From Glycine soja (lineage: Eukaryota > Streptophyta > Magnoliopsida > Fabales > Fabaceae), in the NCBI RefSeq assembly GCF_004193775.1, contig NC_041016.1:34499640-34563639 (forward strand): 64,000 nucleotides of DNA, in the 5' to 3' direction. Below are positions 11,225 to 21,417 of the stretch, piece after piece (within the stretch, counting starts at the first letter, position 1; every line of letters begins with the position of its first letter). The translations under genes were made by a program, and so were the position numbers. Under the pieces are notes generated by a model, which saw only the letters and a program-made list of their open reading frames with translations, did not search any database and was not told where the DNA came from.

Positions 11225-12900
11225 TTCCCTCCCCCTTGAAAAGGATTTGACCTCAAATCCATAGGTTCTTGAAACTCAGGGATTCTTTCCTCAACACCTG
11301 TAAAAAGAATAAAAACATATGTATTAGTGATGTTGGGTATGTTAGAGTAGGGTAAGGACTGAAAACCCCTTTCCTGACCATCTTCCCATGAGAGAACATA
11401 GTTCCTCACCAACTCAATGACTGGTGCTACAAGTATAGAAAAATAAGGGACAAACCTTTTGCAAAATTTTGTTAAGTCATTGAAGCCCCAAATTTCCCTT
11501 ATACATGGTGGAGTAGGCCACTCAGGAATGACCTTTATTCTCTTAGGGTCCATGGGAAGCCCTTGATCATTATTTAAAAATTTAAGGAAAGTAATGGAAT
11601 AAAACATACCTTTTACTTTATTTTCATGTTGATTATTCCTACAAAAAATTATGAACCTAAGGTGTCCCATATGAGCGCCTAAGTTTGTATTGAAACAAAA
11701 AATAAGAACAAACCTACCCAATGAGTCCCTGTGTACACAAATCATGAAGATGTTGGGTGCATGAGTGATTTTACAAAAGAGGGTTGCACCACTCAACACA
11801 TTCATCATACCACCTATCATAGGGATTTGGTGCCTCATAATACTTATTTTGGGCACCAACAAAGCACAACGATTTAAGCTTTTACGAATCAAACCCTCAT
11901 CCAACAACTCCTTTACTTGAGGAATAAACTCAAGCCCAAGAGGTGTGGCAATGCTAACAAGTGTATTTTTACAAAAGAGAAAATGTGGAGGTTGTCTAAG
12001 AGGGGAAATTTCTTTAATATTTTTCTTTATTTCAAAATGCCTTTCCTTCTTAGCTAACCTCTTAGAGGAGACACTTACCTCCTTACACTCCTCCTTAACC
12101 ATTAAAGGTTGTCCTTCTTCTTGGGGGTATATTTCTTCACTAGATTCTTCCCCTTTTGCTTCTTCACTTTCACTAGAGGAAGGTGAAGTAGTAGCCTCAT
12201 CTTGGCTACTATAAATGTCTTGGCTCCTCATAATCATGGTTTTCTTGGTGGGGCATTGAGAAGTAATGTGTCCTCTTCCAAGACATTTAAAGCACTTTAT
12301 AGAGCTAGTCTTTTCATGCATACTAGCCTTAGGGGGTTGCTTTTCTATTGTCTTCCCCTTATCATCTTTGGGCTTAGAAGGTGCTACCCCTAAGATGCCT
12401 TGACCTTGGTCTTTCTTTGGATAAGAATGAGAGCCATAAGATTTTAAAGTAGACTTTATTTTAAGTTTTTGCTCTACCCTTATTTCCCAATCTAAGTAAG
12501 CCTCTACATTGTCCTTCCTATGGAAGTATGGGAGGTTAATGTTAGCCTCTTGAGGCTTTCTTTCATTTTCTCTCCTATGGGAGTGAGGTCTAAGATGTGA
12601 CCTATGCCTTCCTTCATAATAGTCATGAAGTTCTTCACTTAGGCTCTTGCAAGAGTTATGACTACTATATGAGGCATGTTTTTCTCTTTTCATTTCTTTC
12701 ATTATTTTTCTTCTTTCTTCCTCTCTTATTTTCTCTCTTTCATATTGACTTATTTCTTCCACTATTTTTTTACCTTTTTCTTTTCTCTCTTGTTTTTCTT
12801 TCCACAACTTAAGGGATCTCAACTCATCTAATATCTTATACAAGGGGTCCTTAGGAGTAGAACCCTCACCATTAACACTAGATGAAGAATGAAGACTCAT
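11191..12900 (-). CDS. Gag with inactive RT remnant (element B)
   Basis: One open frame of 569 codons from ATG 12900; upstream codons to 12990 are also open, but the ATG at 12900 matches the start used in element E. The N-terminal part has a charged K/E-rich helix (about residues 30-75). A zinc knuckle CFKCLGRGHITSQC (CX2CX4HX4C) lies near residue 205. From about residue 305 the sequence follows chromovirus RT: LDEGLIRKSLNRCALLVPK, then KITHAPNIFM, then RFVLIFCFN where active RT has the YxDD or FDD site, and later IKVIPEWPTPP and WGFNDLTKFCKRFV. The catalytic aspartates and most palm segments are gone. RNase H and integrase are absent. The frame runs through the purine tract into the LTR. Confidence 0.8.
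   Translation of the reverse strand: MSLHSSSSVNGEGSTPKDPLYKILDELRSLKLWKEKQERKEKGKKIVEEISQYEREKIREEERRKIMKEMKREKHASYSSHNSCKSLSEELHDYYEGRHRSHLRPHSHRRENERKPQEANINLPYFHRKDNVEAYLDWEIRVEQKLKIKSTLKSYGSHSYPKKDQGQGILGVAPSKPKDDKGKTIEKQPPKASMHEKTSSIKCFKCLGRGHITSQCPTKKTMIMRSQDIYSSQDEATTSPSSSESEEAKGEESSEEIYPQEEGQPLMVKEECKEVSVSSKRLAKKERHFEIKKNIKEISPLRQPPHFLFCKNTLVSIATPLGLEFIPQVKELLDEGLIRKSLNRCALLVPKISIMRHQIPMIGGMMNVLSGATLFCKITHAPNIFMICVHRDSLGRFVLIFCFNTNLGAHMGHLRFIIFCRNNQHENKVKGMFYSITFLKFLNNDQGLPMDPKRIKVIPEWPTPPCIREIWGFNDLTKFCKRFVPYFSILVAPVIELVRNYVLSWEDGQERGFQSLPYSNIPNITNTYVFILFTGVEERIPEFQEPMDLRSNPFQGGGNDEILPPKGIG
11225..11244 (-). promoter_or_regulatory. Polypurine tract of element B
   Basis: On the minus strand the purine run AAGGGGGAGGGAA directly precedes the 3' LTR. 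This is the expected plus-strand DNA primer site. Confidence 0.8.
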
Positions 12901-14049
12901 GTTGGTTCCTAAGTTATGGTTCTTTCTTGTTGGGGGTTTGAAAACAAAAAGGTAAAAGAAACTATGGTTGAAACTAGCCAAAATAAACACTAAAAGAGGT
13001 GTGAAAGATAAGGTAAAAACTAATTGGTAAAAGGTAAGCTATCTAGGCGGTTTGACAATGGAAGGTAAAGGAAATAAGCTATGAAAGTAAGCAAGAAATG
13101 TAAACTAGGCGAAGCCTAAGAGTGTTTGGATGACCACATTTAAGGTTCCCAACAAAACACTCACAATACTAAGGGAAAATTGCCTAAAATTATTACACAC
13201 AAATGGAAGTAGGGTGACCTATTGGAGGCTCCCAACTTACTTCCAATGAAAGGCCTTTTTGTTACAAAATTTGAAAGCAATGAAAGTAAGTAAATTGTCA
13301 ATTATAAAATTACACAAAGGTCCTCAATTTTGGCGGTTGTTCTCTCTTTGGTGATTCACTCAATTTGGAGTACTTCTTAGTCCAATAGCTCTTAAGGTGG
13401 GTTTCCCCTTGCTTCTTGACTCATTCTTCAAGGGATGACATCAATCCTCCTTTCCAATTCCCTATATGGCAACTCACAAACAAGGAAACAAAGAGACAAG
13501 CAATAACCAAAGACCAAAAAAATGAAATGAAAGATAAACCAATAGAGTTTTAACAAGACAAATTTTTAGGGTTTTTTCAACAATTAAAGCAATGAAAAGC
13601 ACATAAAAGCAAGCTAGGACTCAAAGAGAAACTTAGAATGGCTCTAGAGTAGAGTAAAAAAACCAAAATAAAAAGACTCAAGAAACCTCTAGTTTTGGAA
13701 CTTTTTTTTTCACATTAATTTTCAATTGAAATTTCATAACTAGGATTGGTGTAAAAATGGCACCAATTATCGAAAAAAATTTTGAGCCAAAACAACAAGC
13801 ATACTTCCCTTTCACTTTTTTTTCCTGGACACTGATTTTTCTGCCAACTTGTGTGATTTTTATTATTTTTTCCTTTAATCCAAATTGCTTGGTTCTTTTT
13901 TCATAAATTTGGTCCTGATGTCTAGAAAATTCAGTAAAACTTTCAGCTCAAAACACGTAGTGACCAATTCCCAGTAATTTATACAAGTTTGTATGTTCAA
14001 GCTGCCAGCACAAACAATTTCAACCTAGAAATCAAGAGTAGTGTTTATG
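12901..14049 (-). other. Element B leader, gene-proximal part
   Basis: Untranslated leader upstream of gag in the minus orientation. It matches the leader of element E over most of its length (for example the ACACACAAATGGAAGT region at 13195 and 43845). No coding frame is visible. Confidence 0.65.
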
Positions 14050-15737
14050 TGTTGGATTGAGTGGCCTTAGAATAATTAAGAAGGGGGGTTGAATTAATTA
14101 TTCCTAAACCTTTACCAATTAAAAAATTACTCTTCTAAGGATTTTACTATGTTGTTAAGTAAATGAAGAATAGAAAAGAAACTTAACCGAAAGTAAAAGC
14201 GGGAATTAAAGTGCACAGCGGAAATTTAAAGAGTAGGGAAGAAGGAGAGAAACACACAAGAGTTTTTATACTGGTTCAGCAACAACCCGTGCCTACATCC
14301 AGTCCCCAAGTGACCTGCGGTCCTTGAGATTTCTTTTCAACCTTGTAAAATCCTTTAACAAGCAAAGATCCACAAGGGATGTACCCTCCCTTGTTCTATT
14401 TGAACAACCTAGTGGATGTACCCTCCACTAGAACTGATCCACAAGAGATGTACCCTCTCTTGTTCTCAGTCAAAAACCCAAGTAGATGTACCCTCTACTT
14501 GTACCACAAAAGATGTACCCTCCAATGTGTTAAGACAAAGTTCTCAGGCGGTTAAACCTTTGAAACTTTGTGAATGGGGATACAAAAGAATTCTCAGGCG
14601 GTTAGTCCTTTGAAATCTTTTGTATATGGGAAAGGGAAGAATCAAAAGAATTCTCAGACTGTGTCGTTTTGAATTCTTTGACAAGGGAGAAGTGAGACAC
14701 AAAAGAATTCAGACGGTTAGTCCTTGGTTCTTTTGGAAAAGGGAGAAGAGAGACAGAAAAAGAATTTAGGCGGTTAGTCCTTGGCTAATTCTTTTTGGCA
14801 AAGGGAGAAGGGAAATAAAAAGATGAATAGCACAAGTTTTGTTTTTAAGGTTTGGAAAACCAAAAAAATTTAGAAAGCTTTTGGCAAAGGAAGAAGAAGG
14901 AGTTCAAAGAGATTCAGAAATCAATTAGCAAAAGTTTGTTGTCTAAAGAATGAATTGAATAAAATGAAAAATCAAAACCTTACTTTTATAGACTCTTCAA
15001 GTCTAGTCAAGAGACCAATAGAAGAGTTATAACCTTTAGAAAAACTTAAAAACCATTTGGAAAAGTTATGACTTTTAGAAAAACTTGAAAACTATTGGAA
15101 GAGTTACATCTTTTGATTTTGTTCAGAAACTATCACTGGTAATAGATTACCAAATCAGTGTAATCGATTACACAAAGCTTTTTTGTGAAAGGATGTGACT
15201 CTTCACATCTAAATTTGAATTCCAACGTTCAAACATACTGGTAATCGATTACCAAATCATTGTAATCGATTACAACATTTTGAAATCAATTGGAACGTTG
15301 TAAATTCAGTTGAAAGCTTTTTGAAAAACATTTTGCTATTGGTAATCGATTACAATAATCTGGTAATCGATTACCAGAGAGTAAAAACTCTTTGGTAAAA
15401 GGTTTTTGAGAAAAATTCATGTGCTACTCAGTTTTTTAAAAAAACTTTTTAATACTTATCTTGATTGAGTCTTCTCTTGATTCTTGAATCTTTAGTCTTG
15501 AATCTTGATCTTGATTCTTGGAACTTGAATCTTGAAACTTGATTCTTGAAATCAAATTTCCTCTTGAACCTTGAAGTGTTCTTGATTCAATCTTGAACTC
15601 ATTCTTTGATTCTTGAGATCATCATCTTTGTTATCATGAAGTGTTCTTGACTTTTGAGCTTTGCTTTTTGTCATCATCTTTGTTATCATCAAAACTCTTT
15701 GAATCAATCTTGATTCATCTTGAAGCTTGCTTCTACA
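14050..15737 (+). mobile_element. Solo LTR of family S (copy 2), TSD TTATG
   Basis: A 1688-bp LTR from TGTTGGATTGAG to GCTTCTACA, flanked by perfect 5-bp duplications TTATG (14045-14049 and 15738-15742). No internal region is present, so this is a solo LTR left by LTR-LTR recombination. It contains the TATACTGGTTC and CCGTGCCTAC box near 14270-14300, at least six GATGTACCCTC repeats (14375-14525), AGGCGGTTAGTCC-type repeats (14545-14785), and a cluster of GTAATCGATTAC palindromes (15135-15375). The larger size relative to copy 3 is due to these repeats. Confidence 0.93.
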
Positions 15738-15742
15738 TTATG

Positions 15743-16482
15743 TTGCTTAAGGCTTGGATAGTTACAACTTGTGTTTGCTTATGCTCAATTATCTTGAATA
15801 ACACAATTCAAGAGAGCTTAAGACTTATTTTGATTCACAAATCCAGCCACAACTCAGCACCACAACTCAACTTCATCATAGGCATCATTAGGAAACTTAG
15901 AAAACAAAAAAAGAGTTCAACAACAAGAGTACTTCAAGGAATTGATTTAGAACATGTTATGATTTAAATAACATGCATGAATTAGACTCAAAATTCAAAA
16001 GATAGGCTAAGAATGACAAGAATAGATGAACAAATGTATCTAGAATTCAATAAACAAAATAAAAATTCAACACAAACTTAGAACATAATGTGACAATTAC
16101 TATGACTAAACATGACTCTAAGACAACATGAATTAAGTGATTTACACTTAGCTTTTTTTGTTTTTTTTTTCTAATCAATATTTTGGAAGAAAATTTAGAT
16201 CAAAAGGTTTGGCACAAGAATATTATGAATGAAAAATGGTAGAACCTAAAATCAACACAAAAACATGATTCAAGAGTAGATCTACAAAATTTGAACCATA
16301 GAAATGCAAGAACAAGTGTAGATCTAAGATTTAATCGGTTTGTTTTTTTTTAATCTACTCTAAACAGAACCAAACCACAAGACAATGGAGGATATACATG
16401 GAGAATAAGATGAAGAACAAGGAATTAAATAGAATTCACTGAACAAAAAGATAGAGGAAGCAAAAGAGCATCACCTAAAGAA
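15743..16482 (-). other. Element B leader, LTR-proximal part
   Basis: A-rich untranslated leader between the solo LTR and the primer site; similar to 44730-45400 of element E. No gene is seen. Confidence 0.6.
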
Positions 16483-16495
16483 GCTCTTGATACCA
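16483..16495 (-). promoter_or_regulatory. Primer binding site of element B (iMet type)
   Basis: The minus strand reads TGGTATCAAGAGC two bases after the LTR end. It matches the initiator-Met site TGGTATCAGAGC with one extra A. Element E has the exact site at the same place. Confidence 0.85.
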
Positions 16496-16497
16496 CA

Positions 16498-17470
16498 TGA
16501 TGTAAGATCCATTGGAGCTTGTAGGCCTAGGATCTTCTTCATCAATGGATTCCTTTGCTTCTTGGAAGATGAATGGTAGAAGAATGGAGAAGGAAGAGAG
16601 AGAGGAGACACCACTTCAAGGAGAAGATCAGTCTAGAAGAGGCTCACCACCATAGGAGGCCATGGATAAGAGCTTGGAGGAAGAAGGAGATGAATGAAGG
16701 GAGAGGGAGAGAAGAGCACGAAATTTTGTGCTCTAAGAGAGCTCTGAAATCTGAATTTTAATTTTCAAATGATCAAAGTTGAAAAAATGCACACACATGA
16801 CCTCTATTTATAGCCTAAGTGTCACACAAAATTGGAGGGAAATTTGAATTTCTATTCAAATTTCACTTGAATTTGAAATTGAATTTATGGAGCCAAATTT
16901 TGGAGCCAAAATTTTACTAATTATGATTAGTGAATTTTAGCTATGGTTCAGCCCACTAATACAAGATCAAGTCCAATATTCTCCACTAAGTGTGCTTAGG
17001 TTTCATGAGGCATGCAAAGCATGAAGGACATGCACAAAGTGTGACTCTATGATGTGGCAATGGGGTGTAGCAAGCAAATGCTCACCTCGCCCTCTAAAAT
17101 TTAATTGAATTGGGCTTCTCCCAATACAATTAAATTTATTTTCCAACACACACATCAAATATTCACTTAGTGCATGTGAAATTACAAAACTACCCCTAAT
17201 ACAAAAACTAGTCTAGGTGCCCAAAAATACAAGGGCTGAAAAATCCTACATTTCTAGGGTACCCTACCTACATTATGGAGCCCTAAATACAAGATCCAAA
17301 AATAATGAAATCCTAATCTAATATGTACAAAGATAAGTGGGCTCATACTTAGCCCATGGGCCCAAAATCTACCCTAAGTCTCATGAGAACCTCAGGGCCT
17401 TCTCTTGCATCTCTAGCTCAATCTTCTTGGAGTCTTCTATCCAATGCCATTAGGGGGTAGGATTGCATCA
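16498..17470 (-). repeat. Element B 5' LTR (right copy)
   Basis: 973 bp, nearly the same length as the left copy, with many scattered substitutions between them. In element orientation it starts TGATGCAATCC and ends CTTACATCA. Confidence 0.85.
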
Positions 17471-18178
17471 ACTAGAGGGGTCACATCAGATTCCAGATCC
17501 TTGGAGAGCCTTAGCCCTACCATGAACTTGGCATATATAAAGAAGAACTATTGGAATCTAGATGATCCAATAGTGACATTCAGAGGGCCAAGGAAGCCCA
17601 GGGGTAAGAGATCTGAGGCTCCCCCTACTTCAGCAGCACCAGATGCTTCTGCTCCTCCTTCATCTACTTTACCAAATCCTACTACAGCAGCACCTTCTTC
17701 TTCTACTCCAACTATTCCTGCTTCCATACCAGCTCAGTTTCCAGTTCAACTCCCAGCTTCTTCTACTCCTACATCAGATTTTATGTTTACTCTAGAGATG
17801 CTTCACTCTATGATGCAGAGCCTCCATAGAGGGTAGGTCATTATCATGCAGAGTCTTCAGAGCTCAGGCCTGCCATCTATTATGAGCACATATGAGTTCT
17901 TGAATTAGGTGGCTTGGCTAGGAGTCTAGCCTTCTCCTTCTAGAGGGGATGGGACCTCCGCAGCCCAAGAGCCTGAGCAGGCAATAGAGGAGCCAGTCTT
18001 AGCAGAGGATGAGTTCACTCCTCTTGAGCCCTCTTCAGTTGTTGCAGATACATCTATGGCTCATGAGGAGGTATCTTCACTAGATCCCATGCTAGAGCAG
18101 CCCATTCTTCAGGATGTACCAGCTACTCCAGTGCTGGATTTAAATGAAGACCAGGCACAAGATGAGCAGGATGTTTAA
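17471..18178 (+). pseudogene. Athila third ORF, 3' part
   Basis: Continues the ORF broken at 10249 and stays in the same frame once B is discounted. It begins with a conserved-looking NLAYIKKNYW segment (about 17525), then a Pro/Ser/Thr/Ala-rich tail, then an acidic tail rich in Glu, Asp and Gln ending at about 18178. Three TAG stops interrupt it (17834-17836, and near 17910 and 17930); each could derive from CAG by one transition. The Pro-rich plus acidic C-terminus has no membrane segment. Confidence 0.65.
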
Positions 18179-19460
18179 ATTTTGTTTTTTTTTTTTACAA
18201 ATCATGAACAATTTAGTTATTATTTATTTAGTTTGCTTTATGTTTCATTTATTTAAATTTCAGTCATTTAAATTCCAGTTATTTTAGTGTTGATTGTTTG
18301 TACAAAAAGCTTGTTTGAACAGTGAACTGGTTGAATTTGATATTTAGTGGTATGTTTTGTTTGAAATGAATGGTTGTGTTTGAAATGAATGAGAGTTGTA
18401 TGAATTTAGTGGACTGGAATGTATAGACTTTGTTTTGATCAAGGTTGCATCCACTAGAAGAGAAAGAACAGGTGATTAGAACTTTGACTGAAAATGTTAG
18501 TCAGTTTGTCAGATTGATTATGAAGGAATGCATTGACCGTATCCCGGTGAGAGTGTGATCCTAAAATTTGGAGAGAAACGACTATCATTTACTATTGATG
18601 TTTGCATGAACCTCTGAAGTATGAACTGAGTGCATGAAATTGAGGATGATGAAGGCCATGTTTGATTTTGATAGCCACTTAGCCAAAAAGTTGACCATGT
18701 GCTTGAATGATTTATCCCTTGCACCCAGTTTGAGCTGAATGAATTATTGATTGATTGAACCTTGATCCTATATAGTGTTATTTCCTGCTACCTTGTCTTA
18801 GGTTGTAGGAGAGCATCATCCACAGAAAGCTTGGTTCAAAGTAAATTTGTCCCAAATTTGGGAGAGTAATTGCCAAGGTAAATTTGTTCCAAATTTGGGG
18901 GAAATACTAGGTAAATAAATACAATGGTCAAAACAGAGCAGCATATAAACACTGTTTTCTATATATATATAAAAACTGTAAGTATAAATAAAAATGTATA
19001 AAAGTGTGTGTGCAACAAATCAATGAAAAGTAAAGGTTTATCTATGGATGAATGTTCTCCTAGAATCTAAGCTTTTGAATCCTAGAAAAACCATGATTTG
19101 TTGGCAGCCCAACCTCATTAAAAACCTAGAAAGTCCTTCGGATTCATTTTATGTGTTTATTTCTGTATGGTATGAGATGATATGCAAAAGTTGGGACTTG
19201 TGTTAGTTGTTTATAATGGAATGAGCCTAAACACTTGAGCTTGCATGAAACAATGACTGTGAGGCTTTGGTTGATGATTCTTTCCTTGATATCTGCCATT
19301 CTCACTAGCTTATTTCAGTTGTGACTCTAATGCATATGTTACTATCTTTGAAAAGCTGCATGTTTGTGAAAAGTATTGATTGAAGTATTCCATGATATTC
19401 ATTTCATATGATTGAATTTTTCTGTGAAGCAAACACCACTTTGATTAATCGTTGTATTTT
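18179..19460 (+). other. Athila A 3' UTR
   Basis: AT-rich sequence without coding capacity between the third ORF and the hairpin/PPT region. It includes a T run at 18183, a short (AT)n at 18961-18971 and two CCAAATTTGGG-type segments (18845-18900). Confidence 0.65.
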
Positions 19461-19461
19461 G

Positions 19462-19510
19462 TCACTTGAGGACAAGTGAACTGTTCTTTCTTTGCTTGAG
19501 GACAAGCAAA
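19462..19510 (+). other. Tandem AGGA-loop hairpins before the PPT
   Basis: Two perfect stem-loops with the same AGGA loop: TCACTTG/CAAGTGA at 19462-19479 and TTTGCTTG/CAAGCAAA at 19491-19510. The core CTTGAGGACAAG is known from Athila 3' ends. The outer stem bases differ between the two copies but still pair. Confidence 0.75.
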
Positions 19511-19515
19511 CCTGT

Positions 19516-19530
19516 AAATTTGGGGGATTT
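19516..19530 (+). promoter_or_regulatory. Polypurine tract of Athila A
   Basis: AAATTTGGGGGATTT immediately before the 3' LTR, in the position and form usual for Athila-type plus-strand priming. Confidence 0.7.
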
Positions 19531-20917
19531 TGTTAGTCATCTTATATGACTAACTTTTGTATAGAAAACATTTTCCAAAACTTGTATAGTTTCCCCAATT
19601 TATAGTTATTTTGTAGGGATTTGTAAATAAATCTTGTTTTATTGTTATAGTTGTCTCTAGAGTATCACCCATATGATTTAATGATAAAATTTGCACAATT
19701 TCAGGTCAAAAGAGGCTAAAATCTTGAAGTGCTAAAGGAAGCAGTTGCACTCAGCTCACTATTTGGGCTCAGTGCGCATCCACCACTAAGCGCAGCTTCA
19801 ATGTGCTTAGCACGATAGAAGAATTAGGCAGAGAATCAATATCAAGGCCATGCGCTAAGCGTGAGATCTACTCGCTAAGCGCAATGGTTATCTTTAGCCA
19901 GGCTCAGCACATGATTGGTGCTAAGCTCAAATCCACTAGCTCGCGCTAAGCGCGACGTCGTAATTTCAGAGCCTATTTTAGCCTGAATTGTCAGAATTAG
20001 GGTACAATTTGTGTGAAACCAAAGCTGCATATTTTGTCATAGAATTTGAGATAGAAGCTCTGGAGGCTGCAAGAGGGGCAGCTTTGAAGAGAAGCCTAGG
20101 GTTCTTCAATTAGAGAGAAATTAGTGAGCTGTAGAGTGATTGTGAGGTGTTGAGAAGAGGAGGAGGGATCCCCCTTCTTGTGTAAGGAAAAATTATTCGG
20201 TACTCTCAATCTCATTTGTGTTAGGGTTTTTCTGTAATGGCTGGCTAAACACCCTTGTTGGGGATTTCTGAGGAACAACTGATGTAATTACTTTAATATC
20301 TAATTAATTGTGTTTTATGTGTTCAATGCTTCTTTCAATGCTTAATTTATGCATGCTCTTGGTCTGATCAACCATTTTTGTGTACAGTTAGGTGACTTTA
20401 GCATTGGGAAATGTACTGTTGCCTTAGAACTTGATAGAAGCAGGACTGAATAACCACATTGCCAGGGATGGATTGTTGGGGTTTTGGTTTTCTGAATATG
20501 CTGTTACGATAATGATGTTTGAGTTAAGCCTAGTCTTACAAGAGGGATCTGCGGACAAAGCTTAGGTTAAATTAGTCTAAACTTACGAGGGATCGAGGTT
20601 TAGTATTTTAGACTACAACATAGAACACAAAAGTATGATTGATTATAGAAATATCTTCATATGCATCAGCTTGTTTGTTAGAAAGACCCAACGCTTTTTA
20701 CCTATTGCTGTCAATTTTTACTTACTTGCATTTACTATTTTTATCATAGAAGTAGTTTATTTCTGTTTTTAACCATTGTTTATCAATTTTGTTCCAACAA
20801 TGCCTTACTTCTGAATAAAACTCTATCTAATAAGCAAGATCCTTGAGTTTGATACTCGGATCACTCCGTTTTAATTTTAAGTACTTGACGATCTTGTGTG
20901 CTTTCCAGCGAATCTAA
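19531..20917 (+). repeat. Athila A 3' LTR, 3'-truncated
   Basis: Runs from TGTTAGTCATC to CCAGCGAATC and then passes directly into Tat-type leader sequence. Compared with the 5' copy, the last ~65 bp including the terminal CCAACA are missing. It contains the GCTAAGC motif cluster at about 19730-19960. Confidence 0.8.
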
Positions 20918-21417
20918 GGAGTGAGGGTGAATCTATCATCATGCTAGGTCTCCGACTTGCTTGATAATAGTGAAACCCCGTCTAGAGCTTTCTTTCTTTA
21001 TAATATGTTGTCGCTGGTATTCCATACCGCCACAATATTATTATTTTGAGTGATGATAGCTCTAGAAAACAGTTATGTGAGTTATGAATTGTTGGGGGTA
21101 GTGATTAGAGACCCCTAGATATTGTCCTATAGGTTCCCAATTAGGGTCATGGAGCAAACACGCTTTGTGCCATTTGTTCTCATGCATTTCTCTGCAAATA
21201 GCGCTAAATATAGTTTTGCTAGTTTCTTTAAGTGTAATGCGTAACCTTTTAATACTTACGTTGTGGCGCCGTGATGCCTAAAACGTAGCATTAAAAAGGT
21301 GGATCTTTGCGGTCTCGTATATGTAAATTCCCCTTTGTTTTATTTTCTTTCTGTTTCATGCATACGCATTACATCATTCATATCGGAGTCTTGATCCACC
21401 CCTTTTTTAGGTAAATG
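20918..21417 (+). other. Element C leader remnant
   Basis: Untranslated leader homologous to 28628-28900 and 48275-48540, with the shared string ATGCTAGGTCTCC and ACTTGCTTGAT. It ends in a pyrimidine tract plus AG (CCCCTTTTTTAG) seven bases before the ORF1 ATG. Confidence 0.75.

Larger units (their letters stand above)
10250..17470 (-). mobile_element. Non-autonomous gypsy element B
   Basis: Complete minus-strand element with two LTRs (10250-11224 and 16498-17470) that both read TGATG...CATCA, an iMet-type primer site next to the right LTR, a purine tract next to the left one, and one gag-RT-remnant ORF. It sits in A's third ORF, whose reading frame resumes correctly across it. The flanks GTTAG and ACTAG agree at three of five bases, with two transitions, so the target duplication is imperfect. 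A solo LTR of family S lies in its leader. The same family appears as element E at 40995-46328. Confidence 0.85.
1572..20917 (+). mobile_element. Athila-type LTR retrotransposon A (pol-less, nested insertions)
   Basis: A Ty3/gypsy element of the Athila type: related LTRs beginning TGTTAG at 1572 and 19531, a tRNA-Asp-like primer site at 4873, a gag-protease remnant (5018-7487), a spacer rich in GCGCTAAGC motifs, a third ORF (9504-10249 plus 17471-18178), and a 3' UTR with the CTTGAGGACAAG signature and a purine tract before the second LTR. RT, RNase H and integrase are absent between the protease and the spacer, so the copy or its family cannot move on its own. It holds element B in its third ORF. 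The right LTR lacks its last ~65 bp and abuts Tat-type leader sequence, so target duplications cannot be checked. Soybean Calypso and Diaspora are the families to compare. Confidence 0.8.
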
